Origin: Caldilineaceae bacterium
GTDB lineage: Bacteria; Chloroflexota; Anaerolineae; Caldilineales; Caldilineaceae
DNA length: 64,000 nt
Assembly: GCA_022821545.1 (NCBI GenBank)
Contig: JAJEDJ010000043.1
Location: forward strand, 62,001 to 126,000
Direction: 5' to 3'
A program made the translations under genes and the position numbers. Below the pieces are notes generated by a model that saw nothing but the letters and a program-made list of their open reading frames with translations, searched no databases and was not told the origin of the DNA. This document shows, one piece after another, positions 8,399 to 16,371 of this stretch; position 1 is the stretch's first letter; each line of letters begins with the position of its first letter.

Positions 8399-8986
8399 AT
8401 GAGCGAGGAAAGAAAGAAGGAACAGCTGAAGATGATCTGGCCCGAGCAGCTGCTCGGTTCGCCGCCCGCCGTGCATGTTCCCATCGGCTACACGCTGCGC
8501 ACTTACCGTCCGGGCGACGAAGAGGGCTGGTACGAGGTGATGGACCTGGCCGGCTTCACACGCTGGAACTACGAGATGCTGGAACCCTGGCTGTCGCACA
8601 TCCTGCCGGAAGGCTGGTTTCTGATCGAACATCGCGCCAGCAACAAGATCGTCGCCAGCGCAATGGCCAACCACAGGCCCCAGGATATACACCCCTTTGG
8701 CGGCGAGTTGGGATGGGTGGCGGGAGATCCCGAACACAAGGGCAAGGGGCTGGGAATGGCTGTGTGCGCGGCCGTTATGCGCCGCCTGCTCGCGGGAGGT
8801 TACAAGAACATCTTCCTCAACACCGACGACTGGCGCCTGCCCGCGCTCAGCATATACCTGCGACTGGGCTGGATCCCGCTCCTCTACCTGCCCGACATGG
8901 AGGAACGCTGGCGCGACGTCTGCGCCAATCTCGACTGGCCCTTCACGCCCAAGGAATGGCCGGAAGGTCATACTGAGTCCAGTTAA
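8399..8986 (+). CDS. GNAT family N-acetyltransferase
   Basis: 195 residues. The central part has the GNAT acetyl-CoA-binding signature: ELGWVAGDPEHKGKGLGMAV, with the pyrophosphate loop K-G-K-G-L-G-M-A, then a later N-T-D-D-W-R-L-P-A-L-S-I-Y-L-R-L-G-W strand/helix typical of the acceptor end. It starts 5 bases after the previous stop, so it is probably in the same transcript as importer 2. It may acetylate an amino sugar or related intermediate; the acceptor is unknown. Confidence 0.82.
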   Translation: MSEERKKEQLKMIWPEQLLGSPPAVHVPIGYTLRTYRPGDEEGWYEVMDLAGFTRWNYEMLEPWLSHILPEGWFLIEHRASNKIVASAMANHRPQDIHPFGGELGWVAGDPEHKGKGLGMAVCAAVMRRLLAGGYKNIFLNTDDWRLPALSIYLRLGWIPLLYLPDMEERWRDVCANLDWPFTPKEWPEGHTESS

Positions 8987-9066
8987 AAGAAGGATCCCCA
9001 TAGGCAGTTTTTCTCCCGCAAGCGGCCGGTTCGGTACCGGCAATGTTTCAAGAGAGGGAACATTAC

Positions 9067-9885
9067 ATGCTCACACAAGAACAGATTCAAGCCTATCACG
9101 ACGACGGCTACCTTATCGTCAAGTCTTTCTTCGATGCCGAAGAGATCGAGCTGCTGCGCCGCACGGCCATCGCCGACCGGCAGATGGACCAGAAATCCTT
9201 CGGCCGCGAGGACGGCGAAGGGGGCACCGTCCGCCTCACGCTGTGGAACCACCCCGGCAACGGCATCTACGGCATGTACGCCCGCTGCAACCGCGTCGTC
9301 AACGCAATGGAGCAGCTGCTCGGCGGCGAAGTCTACCACTACCATTCCAAAATGATCCTCAAGGACCCCGAGGTGGGCGGCGCCTGGGCCTGGCACCAGG
9401 ACTACGGCTACTGGTACGACAACTACGTCCTCTATCCGCTCATGTCAAGCGTCTCAATCGCGGTCGACCCGGCCACGCGCGAGAACGGCTGCATGCAGGT
9501 GCTCAAAGGCTCCCACCACATGGGGCGCATCACGCACGTCGAAACGGGCCAGCAGGCCGGCGCAGAGCTGGAGCGCGTCCTCGAAGCCGAAAAGCGCCTT
9601 GATCTCGTCCACTGCGAGGCGGAGCCGGGCGATGCCCTATTCTTCCACTGCAACATTCTTCACCGCTCCGACCAGAACCGCTCCAACAACCCGCGCTGGT
9701 CGTTGATCTGCTGCTACAACGCCGCCCGCAACAACCCCTACCGCGAGGCGCACCATCCCAGCTACACACCGCTCGAAAAGGTTCCCGACGGCGCCATCAA
9801 GGAAGTCGGGATGACCCGCTTTGAAGATGACGAAAGCGACGTCGCCTTTCTCGATCCCGAAAACATTCCCGCGTCGGAAGACTAA
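9067..9885 (+). CDS. Phytanoyl-CoA dioxygenase (PhyH) family Fe(II)/2-oxoglutarate oxygenase
   Basis: 272 residues from the ATG at 9067, preferred over 9043 because GAGAGGGAA lies just upstream. The double-stranded beta-helix iron ligands are visible: His110-Gln-Asp112 (W-H-Q-D-Y-G) and distal His199 (N-I-L-H-R-S), with Arg210 placed to bind 2-oxoglutarate. An E-N-G-C-M-Q-V-L-K-G-S-H block lies between. This is a complete active site, so a hydroxylase or related oxygenase activity is expected. The substrate is probably a small molecule handled by the surrounding catabolic genes rather than phytanoyl-CoA; that is inference. Confidence 0.88.
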   Translation: MLTQEQIQAYHDDGYLIVKSFFDAEEIELLRRTAIADRQMDQKSFGREDGEGGTVRLTLWNHPGNGIYGMYARCNRVVNAMEQLLGGEVYHYHSKMILKDPEVGGAWAWHQDYGYWYDNYVLYPLMSSVSIAVDPATRENGCMQVLKGSHHMGRITHVETGQQAGAELERVLEAEKRLDLVHCEAEPGDALFFHCNILHRSDQNRSNNPRWSLICCYNAARNNPYREAHHPSYTPLEKVPDGAIKEVGMTRFEDDESDVAFLDPENIPASED

Positions 9886-9902
9886 GTGAGGACAGTAAAG
9901 CC

Positions 9903-10934
9903 ATGAGCAAGTACAGATTCCTGATCAGCGGCGGGGGCAGCGCCGGACGCAGCGTGGCGCAGGTGGCCGCGACAGACGGACGCGGCGAGATCGCAGGCGT
10001 AGTCGATCCCCAGCAGCACATGCTCGACAGAATGAAAGACCTGTACCCGCAAGCCAGCCTCGGCAGCGACTATGCGCAACTCCTGCGCGAGACACAACCG
10101 GACGTGGTCGTCGTGGCCGGCCCGGACCACCTGCACGCGGACCAAACAGTCATGGCGCTGGAACAGGGCTGCCACACCCTCGTCGAAAAGCCGCTGGCAA
10201 CCACGGTGGAAGACTGCCAGCGCATCCTCGACGCCGAAGCGCAGAGCGGTGCCCATGTCATGACCGACCAGACCATGCGCTACATGCACCCCTGGCACGA
10301 AATGGCGCAGATGGCAAAGTCAGGCCAGGTCGGCGACGTCTTCTTCGTGCAGGGCGACTACATCCACGACATGTGGAGCCACTACGCCCCCGACGGCGCG
10401 CATCACACGCCCTGGCGTATCGACAGGCAGAATCCACAGAACATCCTGCTGGGCGGAGGCTGCCATCCTCTCGACCTGATCTTGTGGACAGTTGAGTGCC
10501 CCGTCACCGAAGTCTACGCATACAGCAACAAGATGAGCGCCCCCGTCTTTCCGGACGACGACTGTTACATCGTCATCCTCCAATTCGAAAACGGGGCGGC
10601 CGGCAAGGTCTACGTGACCAGCGGCTGCTCCGGACACGGCATGGGCGAGGGCATGGGCGGCGGCTTCCTGGCCGTCTACGGCACTGAAGGCACGTTGTGG
10701 AAGGGCAAACATTACCGCCGCGACCACGAGCCGGCCGATATTGAAGAAGAGTCTGCCGATGAGGTGGTTGGCGGACATGGCTGGGGCCGCTCGGTGATCG
10801 ACTACCTGGACCTGCTCGACGGCAAGATCAGCAATCCGATTCCGGCCAGCTGGGGCGCGAATATCGTGTCAGTTTGCGCCGCCGCCCTTGAGTCGATCCG
10901 CACAAAAAAGCCGCAGTCGCCGCACTGGTTCTGA
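9903..10934 (+). CDS. Gfo/Idh/MocA family oxidoreductase
   Basis: 343 residues. The N-terminal Rossmann fold begins ISGGGSAGRSVAQVAA (a G-G-G-S-A-G variant of the nucleotide loop). The canonical V-E-K-P-L motif is present. The substrate domain has LGGGCHPLDLILWTVE, and the conserved D-x-x-x-H pattern of the family is intact. It starts 17 bases after the PhyH gene and lies between two PhyH genes, suggesting that oxygenation and dehydrogenation act on the same substrate. Confidence 0.88.
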   Translation: MSKYRFLISGGGSAGRSVAQVAATDGRGEIAGVVDPQQHMLDRMKDLYPQASLGSDYAQLLRETQPDVVVVAGPDHLHADQTVMALEQGCHTLVEKPLATTVEDCQRILDAEAQSGAHVMTDQTMRYMHPWHEMAQMAKSGQVGDVFFVQGDYIHDMWSHYAPDGAHHTPWRIDRQNPQNILLGGGCHPLDLILWTVECPVTEVYAYSNKMSAPVFPDDDCYIVILQFENGAAGKVYVTSGCSGHGMGEGMGGGFLAVYGTEGTLWKGKHYRRDHEPADIEEESADEVVGGHGWGRSVIDYLDLLDGKISNPIPASWGANIVSVCAAALESIRTKKPQSPHWF

Positions 10935-10958
10935 GAAGAGCAGGGGGAGAGGAAGACA

Positions 10959-11741
10959 ATGTTATCCCATGAGCAGTTGCGGCACTTTGCCGAGCATGGC
11001 TGGGTCCTGGAGGAAAATGTGCTCAACCAGGAGCAGGTCGACGCCTATAAGGCCGCCCTGGAACGGCAATCGCAGTATGTGCGCCCCCTCGCCCACGAAG
11101 ATGACGACGAAATCGTCCACATCGACTGTATGGTCAACGGGGACCCGATCTTTCGCGAGTGGCTGATGATTCCCCAGGTGCTGGAGGCCAATCGCCAGCT
11201 GATGGGCGCCGAGATCAAGTACGAAACCTGCCACGCCATGATCAAGCGGCCCCACCCCGAACGCAATGAGCAGGAGACCTCGCTACGCGATCCAGACAAG
11301 ATGGGCTGGCACCGCGGTCTGCGCCCCAAGTGGGGCACCTTCCCTCACGACACCGATCCGGACCTGATCAATTGCGTCTTCCTCAACAACATCACCTACC
11401 TGACCGATGTCGCGCCCGGAGACGGCGGGACCATGATCCTCGACGGTTCGCACAGACTGGAAGGAACATACGAGATCCTGAAAAGCGAGTGCCCGGTCGT
11501 CGAGGCCACTGCAACGGCCGGCAGCATCCTCCACTTCACCGAGACTCTGCTCCACGCCGGCGTACCGATTCTGAGCGAGAACGTGCGCTATACCATGTTC
11601 TACGGCTTCACGCCCAACTGGTTTGTCAACTGGCCCGGCACCGAAGTCCCCGATTACGTTCTCAAAACCGTGCGCGATGACGAGCTTCGAGGCATTCTCG
11701 GCGCAAATTCGGGCTATTCCGGCCAGTTTCCCATGCTATAA
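10959..11741 (+). CDS. PhyH-like protein with His-x-Gly in place of His-x-Asp
   Basis: 260 residues. The PhyH scaffold is recognisable: a G-W-H-R-G motif, a G-D-G-G-T-M-I-L-D-G-S-H block ending at His165, a distal His199 (L-L-H-A-G) and Arg210. At the iron-binding triad the usual His-x-Asp reads His118-Arg-Gly120. Loss of the carboxylate ligand is the hallmark of Fe/2-oxoglutarate halogenases of the SyrB2 (His-x-Ala) and WelO5 (His-x-Gly) type, where chloride fills the free site. It could equally be a diverged or inactive oxygenase. Its neighbours are a Gfo/Idh/MocA enzyme and an esterase-like hydrolase. Confidence 0.75.
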   Translation: MLSHEQLRHFAEHGWVLEENVLNQEQVDAYKAALERQSQYVRPLAHEDDDEIVHIDCMVNGDPIFREWLMIPQVLEANRQLMGAEIKYETCHAMIKRPHPERNEQETSLRDPDKMGWHRGLRPKWGTFPHDTDPDLINCVFLNNITYLTDVAPGDGGTMILDGSHRLEGTYEILKSECPVVEATATAGSILHFTETLLHAGVPILSENVRYTMFYGFTPNWFVNWPGTEVPDYVLKTVRDDELRGILGANSGYSGQFPML

Positions 11742-11789
11742 TGTCAGGGTAGAAAGCGCGCTCCTAAAGCGGCGAGCAAGGAGAAGACG

Positions 11790-12824
11790 ATGGCCAGACG
11801 CAACTTCTCAATGCAGGCATACTGGGAAGATCAGGTCGATAACTTCACACCCAAGTTGCACTTTGACGGCAGGACAGAGGACTGGGAAGGCTGGCGTCAG
11901 ACCGCGCACGCCAAGTATATGGAGCTGCTGGGCAGTTTCCCCGACCCGGTACCGTTGGAGGCCGAAGTCGAGAGCAGCGTCGAGGATGAAGGCCTGATCC
12001 GCGAGCGGGTAGTTTTCAACTCCGAACCCTTCATGAGCGTGCCCTGCCAGGTATTGCGCCCCAAGACAATGCCCGCCGACGGCACAAACGCCGCCATCCT
12101 CTGCTCCCACGGACACGGGCCCTTCGGCAAAGATCCGGTGGCCGGGATCCGCTCCACCGACGAAATGCAAGCCAACATCGAGCTGCACAACTACGACTAC
12201 GGCTTTCAGATGGCAAAGGCCGGCTATCTGACGATTTCACCCGACCTGCGCGGTTTTGGTGAACGCCGCGACGGCCGCAACCCGTTCCCCGGCCGCGACC
12301 CGTGCAACGTCAACTACATTCGCGGCACAATGCTCGACCGCTGGCCTCTGACGCTTAACATCTGGGACATGAAGTGCTGCATCGACTACCTGGAGACGCG
12401 CCCCGAGGTCGATCCCAAGCGCATCGGCATGATGGGCCTTTCCCAGGGCGGTACCATGACCACATTTGCCGCAGCCGCAGAGCCGCGCATCGCCGCCGCC
12501 GACATTATGGGCTACGTCAATCCGTGGAAGGGTTTCGCGTTCGAACGCGTCAACTTCTGCGGCTCACAGATTGTCCCCGGCGTCTTCGCCTGGTTCGACA
12601 CTGACGACATCGCCGGCCTGATCGCTCCCCGCCCCCTCATGCTCGACATGGGAATGTACGACGACTGCTTCTTCATCCACGACATGCTCAAAGGTTACGA
12701 GGGCGTGAAACGCATCTATGAAGCCGCCGGCGCGGCCGACCGCCTGTGGAAGCTGGTCCACCCCAGCGGGCACGGTTGGGGCGGCGTCGAGGGAACGGCA
12801 GAGTTCTTCGGAACCTACCTGTAG
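11790..12824 (+). CDS. Alpha/beta hydrolase, acetyl-xylan-esterase / dienelactone-hydrolase-like
   Basis: 344 residues with no signal peptide. The nucleophile elbow is G-L-S-Q-G-G, preceded by DPKRIGMMG. An oxyanion-type loop A-I-L-C-S-H-G-H-G lies near residue 105. The candidate acid is in P-L-M-L-D-M-G-M-Y-D, and the catalytic His in H-P-S-G-H-G-W-G. This order fits the acetyl-xylan esterase and related hydrolase families. A ribosome site (AAGGAGAAG) precedes the ATG. It could remove an ester group from the imported compound inside the cell. Confidence 0.8.
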   Translation: MARRNFSMQAYWEDQVDNFTPKLHFDGRTEDWEGWRQTAHAKYMELLGSFPDPVPLEAEVESSVEDEGLIRERVVFNSEPFMSVPCQVLRPKTMPADGTNAAILCSHGHGPFGKDPVAGIRSTDEMQANIELHNYDYGFQMAKAGYLTISPDLRGFGERRDGRNPFPGRDPCNVNYIRGTMLDRWPLTLNIWDMKCCIDYLETRPEVDPKRIGMMGLSQGGTMTTFAAAAEPRIAAADIMGYVNPWKGFAFERVNFCGSQIVPGVFAWFDTDDIAGLIAPRPLMLDMGMYDDCFFIHDMLKGYEGVKRIYEAAGAADRLWKLVHPSGHGWGGVEGTAEFFGTYL

Positions 12825-12902
12825 TTCGACCACGGAGAAGAGAATCAAGAGAACCCAGGGAAGTAAACAACTCCCTCACACATAAGGCCCCAGGTTAGAG
12901 CA

Positions 12903-14006
12903 ATGGCAAATGAGATCAAGGTCGCCTTCTCAGGGGCGCGCCGCGCAGGTTCATTCTTCAAAGCATTCCAGACCCACCCGGAGACCGAGATTGTTGCTCT
13001 TTGCGACCCCTACGCGCCGACCCTGGCGTCCTCAGGGGAGGCCACCGGCGTGACCCAACTCTACAGCGTCTTTGAAACGATGCTGGACGAGGCGCGGCCG
13101 GACGCGGTGGTCGTGTCCTCTCCGATGCAATATCACGCGCCGCAGGCAATCGCCGCGCTGCAGCGCGGCATCCATGTCCTCAGCGAAGTGACGGCCGCCG
13201 TGTCGGTGGACGAATGCCGCTGGCTGGTTGAAGCCTGCAACCGCAGCGACGCCGTCTACATGATGGCCGAGAACTACATGTACATGAAACCCAATGTGCT
13301 GGTGCAGGCCCTTGTCGAGGCCGGCCTTTTCGGCGAGACCTACTACGCCGAGGGCGAATACCTGCACGAGCTCTCCGTTCTCCACCACATGCCGGACGGC
13401 AGCCCGACCTGGCGCTACTACTGGCAGGTCGGCGTCAACGGCTGCACCTATCCCACCCACAGCCTGGGCCCCTGCCTCATGTGGATCAAGGAACGGCCCG
13501 AGCGCATCAGCTGCATCGGTACCGGCATCTGGACCGACCCCGAACACGCAATGGAGGACACGGTACTTCTCCTCTGCAAAACCGGCAGCGAAAAACTGAT
13601 GCGCGTACGCGTAGACATGCTCTCAAAGCGCCCCCACTCGATGACCAACTACACGCTGCAAGGCACAAAAGGCGCCTACGAAAGCAGACGCCGGCCGGGG
13701 GAGGGCGACTGGATCTGGCTGGAAGATTTCTGCGACGACCCCGATGTCTGGGTCCCTCTGGAGAAGTTCGAGGCCGAGTTCATGCCGGAGATCTGGCGCG
13801 ATCCGCCGGAAGAGGCCGTACGCGCCGGCCACGGCGGAGGCGACTACTTCGAGGTCATGGATTTCGTGGACGCGGTGCAAGGCCGCAAGCCGCCGCCAAT
13901 CGACATTCACGCGGCAATGGACATGACCCTGCCTGGGCTGATAAGCCAGGAATCAATCCGCCAAGGCGGCGAATGGCTGGACGTGCCCAACTCCAGGGAG
14001 TGGTGA
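12903..14006 (+). CDS. Gfo/Idh/MocA-like oxidoreductase lacking the E-K-P lysine
   Basis: 367 residues. The N-terminus (AFSGARRAGSFFKAF) and the V-V-V-S-S-P-M-Q-Y-H segment place it in the Gfo/Idh/MocA family. The usual E-K-P catalytic motif is replaced by S-E-V-T-A-A, so the lysine is missing. The C-terminal sugar site reads NGCTYPTHSLGPCLMW in place of the G-G-x-x-x-H-x-x-D-L pattern of its two relatives in this window. It may use a different chemistry or bind without turning over. It ends the co-directional catabolic island. Confidence 0.82.
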   Translation: MANEIKVAFSGARRAGSFFKAFQTHPETEIVALCDPYAPTLASSGEATGVTQLYSVFETMLDEARPDAVVVSSPMQYHAPQAIAALQRGIHVLSEVTAAVSVDECRWLVEACNRSDAVYMMAENYMYMKPNVLVQALVEAGLFGETYYAEGEYLHELSVLHHMPDGSPTWRYYWQVGVNGCTYPTHSLGPCLMWIKERPERISCIGTGIWTDPEHAMEDTVLLLCKTGSEKLMRVRVDMLSKRPHSMTNYTLQGTKGAYESRRRPGEGDWIWLEDFCDDPDVWVPLEKFEAEFMPEIWRDPPEEAVRAGHGGGDYFEVMDFVDAVQGRKPPPIDIHAAMDMTLPGLISQESIRQGGEWLDVPNSREW

Positions 14007-14089
14007 ACGGCAGTGGACTGTCTATAGCGGATAGACTGTGTATAGCGGACAGCAGCTGGCGCACTGTCCGGCAACAGGACATAAGCAAC

Positions 14090-15268
14090 TCAATTTAGCC
14101 GTTCGACGACCCCGGCCGCGCCCATGCCGCCGCCGATGCACATGGTGACGAGGCCAAGCTCCTTGTCCTGCCGCGCCAATTCGTGCAGCATCTGCACTGT
14201 CAATTTGGCCCCGGTGCAGCCCAGCGGGTGGCCGAGCGCGATGGCGCCGCCGTTGACGTTGACCTTCTCCTCGTCCAGCCCCAATTCGCGGATCACGGCC
14301 AGGGCCTGGACGGCGAAGGCTTCATTCAGCTCCACCAGGTCGATCGCGTCAAGACTGACGCCGGCCAGCTTGAGCGCCTTGGGCGCAGCCGCCACCGGGC
14401 CGATTCCCATGATCTCAGGCGCGACGCCGCCGACGGCGAAGCTGCGGAATCGGGCCATCGGCTTAAGCCCCAACCTCTCCGCTTTCTCCTCACTCATGAC
14501 CAGGACGGCCGCGGCGCCGTCGCTGGTCTGGCTGCTGTTGCCGGCAGTGACGGTGCCCTGCGCGTGAAAGACCGGCCGCAGCTTGGCCAGCGCCGCGGCC
14601 GAAGAGTCGCGGCGTATGCCCTCATCCTTGTCAAAGGTCGTCTTGTATGTCTGTGCGCCGCTACCCTCGCCCAGCATGAGTTCCACCTCCAGCGGTACAA
14701 TCTCTTCGTCGAACTTGCCGGCGTCCTGCGCGGCGGCGGCCCGCCGGTGGCTGCGCAGAGCGAAGGCATCCTGCTCTTCACGCGTCACCTCGTACTGGCG
14801 CGCCAGGTTCTCCGCCGTCAGCCCCATGCCGATATAGACGCCGGGATGCTCCTTTGCCAGCGTGGGATTAGCCATGAACTTGTTGCTGCTCATCGGCACC
14901 TGCGACATCGTCTCCACGCCGCCGGCGATGACTGCTTCGCCCATTCCGCTCATGATCTGTTGCGCGGCCAGAGCGATCGTCTGCAGACCGCTGGAGCAGA
15001 AGCGGTTGACGGTCTGCGCAGGCACCTCGACCGGCAGGCCGGCGCGCAGGCTGGCGATGCGGCCCACGTTCATGCCCTGCTCGGCCTCCGGCATGGCGCA
15101 TCCCAGGACGACGTCGTCGATCTCCTTGGCGTCCACCGCCGGCGCACGTTCCAACACGGCGCCAATGGCCGCGGCGGCCATCTCCTCAGGGCGGGTTGTG
15201 CGCAATGTGCCGCGCGGGGCCTTGCCAATGGCAGTACGAGCGGCGGAAACGATAACTGCGCTGTTCAT
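14090..15268 (-). CDS. fadA: Acetyl-CoA C-acyltransferase (3-ketoacyl-CoA thiolase)
   Basis: 392 residues, the normal thiolase length. Catalytic Cys91 lies in N-R-F-C-S-S-G-L-Q, the His in N-G-G-A-I-A-L-G-H-P-L-G, and the second Cys in C-I-G-G-G-M-G-A-A. It cleaves 3-ketoacyl-CoA in the last step of beta-oxidation. It lies downstream, on the same strand, of the FadN-like gene at 16372-18861, but the MNT/HEPN pair is in between. The degradative role is inferred from this partner; a biosynthetic thiolase (acetoacetyl-CoA) is the alternative. Confidence 0.88.
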   Translation of the reverse strand: MNSAVIVSAARTAIGKAPRGTLRTTRPEEMAAAAIGAVLERAPAVDAKEIDDVVLGCAMPEAEQGMNVGRIASLRAGLPVEVPAQTVNRFCSSGLQTIALAAQQIMSGMGEAVIAGGVETMSQVPMSSNKFMANPTLAKEHPGVYIGMGLTAENLARQYEVTREEQDAFALRSHRRAAAAQDAGKFDEEIVPLEVELMLGEGSGAQTYKTTFDKDEGIRRDSSAAALAKLRPVFHAQGTVTAGNSSQTSDGAAAVLVMSEEKAERLGLKPMARFRSFAVGGVAPEIMGIGPVAAAPKALKLAGVSLDAIDLVELNEAFAVQALAVIRELGLDEEKVNVNGGAIALGHPLGCTGAKLTVQMLHELARQDKELGLVTMCIGGGMGAAGVVERLN

Positions 15269-15486
15269 GGTGAAGTGCTCCTCTTTGATACTGGGTTACA
15301 CGAAGTGCGTCTAAGTCTGACGAAAAAGCCCGTTTGTTCAGAATTCATTCGGTTTTTCAAGTTCGGTTCATTAGAAGCTTTCTCGTATGAGACCAAGGGC
15401 AGGTAAATTTCTGAGAAACCGGCTTGACGACCTCGATACTTGCAGACAGATGGAATGAAAGGCATTGATATCTAGCAGAACTCCGC

Positions 15487-15888
15487 TTAACGAGCCAGGA
15501 CTGTCTTCTCTGCCCAGAGCACGACCGATTCAGCGATCTCCACCGCTTCAAAGTACTCCTGTTCGGTAACCGGTCTCACAACTCCAGGATAGCGGGCAAT
15601 TACAGCGTAAATGGTGAGTTTTTCAGCTTTCAATAGTACATCCGGGATTTCGATTCTCTCTTTCTCGATCAGTGACACCAGTCGAGAGAGGTCATGAACA
15701 TAAGGGAACCGAATGCTACGCAGGACCATTACAGCCTTTAGGGACTTCTCGGCAGCCTGCTGGGCCTCGAAGCACAGGTCTTCCAAATAGGCTCCGGGAA
15801 TCCGATTTTTAGCCAGTGCCAGATTGCTTCTGGCGCGATTCAACCACTCCCGAGGGTCGTCGGGAGGGAAGCGCTCAGGGGTTTTCAT
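15487..15888 (-). CDS. HEPN domain protein, probable toxin of an MNT/HEPN pair
   Basis: 133 residues, all-helical. The HEPN RNase motif R-x4-H is present as Arg60-F-P-Y-V-His65 followed by Asp-Leu. The helix C-F-E-A-Q-Q-A-A-E-K-S-L-K-A is the typical first-half HEPN helix. The start overlaps the end of the nucleotidyltransferase gene by 14 bases, so the two are translated together. In characterised type VII systems the HEPN protein is an RNase toxin inactivated by AMPylation from the MNT partner. Activity here is inferred. Confidence 0.82.
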   Translation of the reverse strand: MKTPERFPPDDPREWLNRARSNLALAKNRIPGAYLEDLCFEAQQAAEKSLKAVMVLRSIRFPYVHDLSRLVSLIEKERIEIPDVLLKAEKLTIYAVIARYPGVVRPVTEQEYFEAVEIAESVVLWAEKTVLAR

Positions 15889-16189
15889 ATATGACTCTAC
15901 CCTCTTTGAGGGCTGGTCTGAAAACCAGAGCGTGACTGTTTTTGAAACGTTCTACATCCTCTGGCGCGACCACGAGCGCGTCAACGGCTGTTCCCACACC
16001 ATGCAGCCTCATATAAATCCGGCCCATCAGGTCAAGGGCGTCTCCCCCCTCCTTGATGATGAGCAGGTCGAAATCGCTGTGGCGAGTCATGTCGCCGCGT
16101 GCAGCTGAGCCGAAGAGGATGATTTTCTCAGGATCTGCAACTTCTACAATGCGCCGGATGACTTCAGCCAGGACTGCCTGGTCATGCAT
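15875..16189 (-). CDS. Minimal nucleotidyltransferase (MNT), antitoxin partner of HEPN
   Basis: 104 residues. The polymerase-beta-like signature G-S-x10-D-x-D is complete: Gly27-Ser28, Asp39 and Asp41, within FGSAARGDMTRHSDFD. A further acidic residue in V-D-A-L-V-V can be the third metal ligand. It precedes the HEPN gene and overlaps it. MNT proteins of this kind AMPylate their HEPN toxin. The pair lies between fadN and fadA and may be a recent insertion into that locus. Confidence 0.85.
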   Translation of the reverse strand: MHDQAVLAEVIRRIVEVADPEKIILFGSAARGDMTRHSDFDLLIIKEGGDALDLMGRIYMRLHGVGTAVDALVVAPEDVERFKNSHALVFRPALKEGRVIYENP

Positions 16190-16371
16190 ACTAAACTCCT
16201 GGACCGCTCATACCTCCTACAGAAACAGCGAAATCTTACTCCTCCGAACCCATTGAGTCAAGCTCCCACCGCCTGGCTTGGGTGATACATATTGAAGTCC
16301 CGCAAACTCGCCACAGGAGTGATTTTCCATCACTGTATTCGCGCGAAGTCAGATGCGCTTGCAGGCTGACC

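Noticed and set aside
14020..14036. GTCTAT/ATAGAC inverted repeat between convergent genes
   Set aside because: The stem is six bases and AT-rich without a U-run; not convincing as a terminator.
14183..15406. 407-codon frame antisense to the thiolase
   Set aside because: The thiolase has all catalytic motifs on the minus strand. The plus frame shows no domain.
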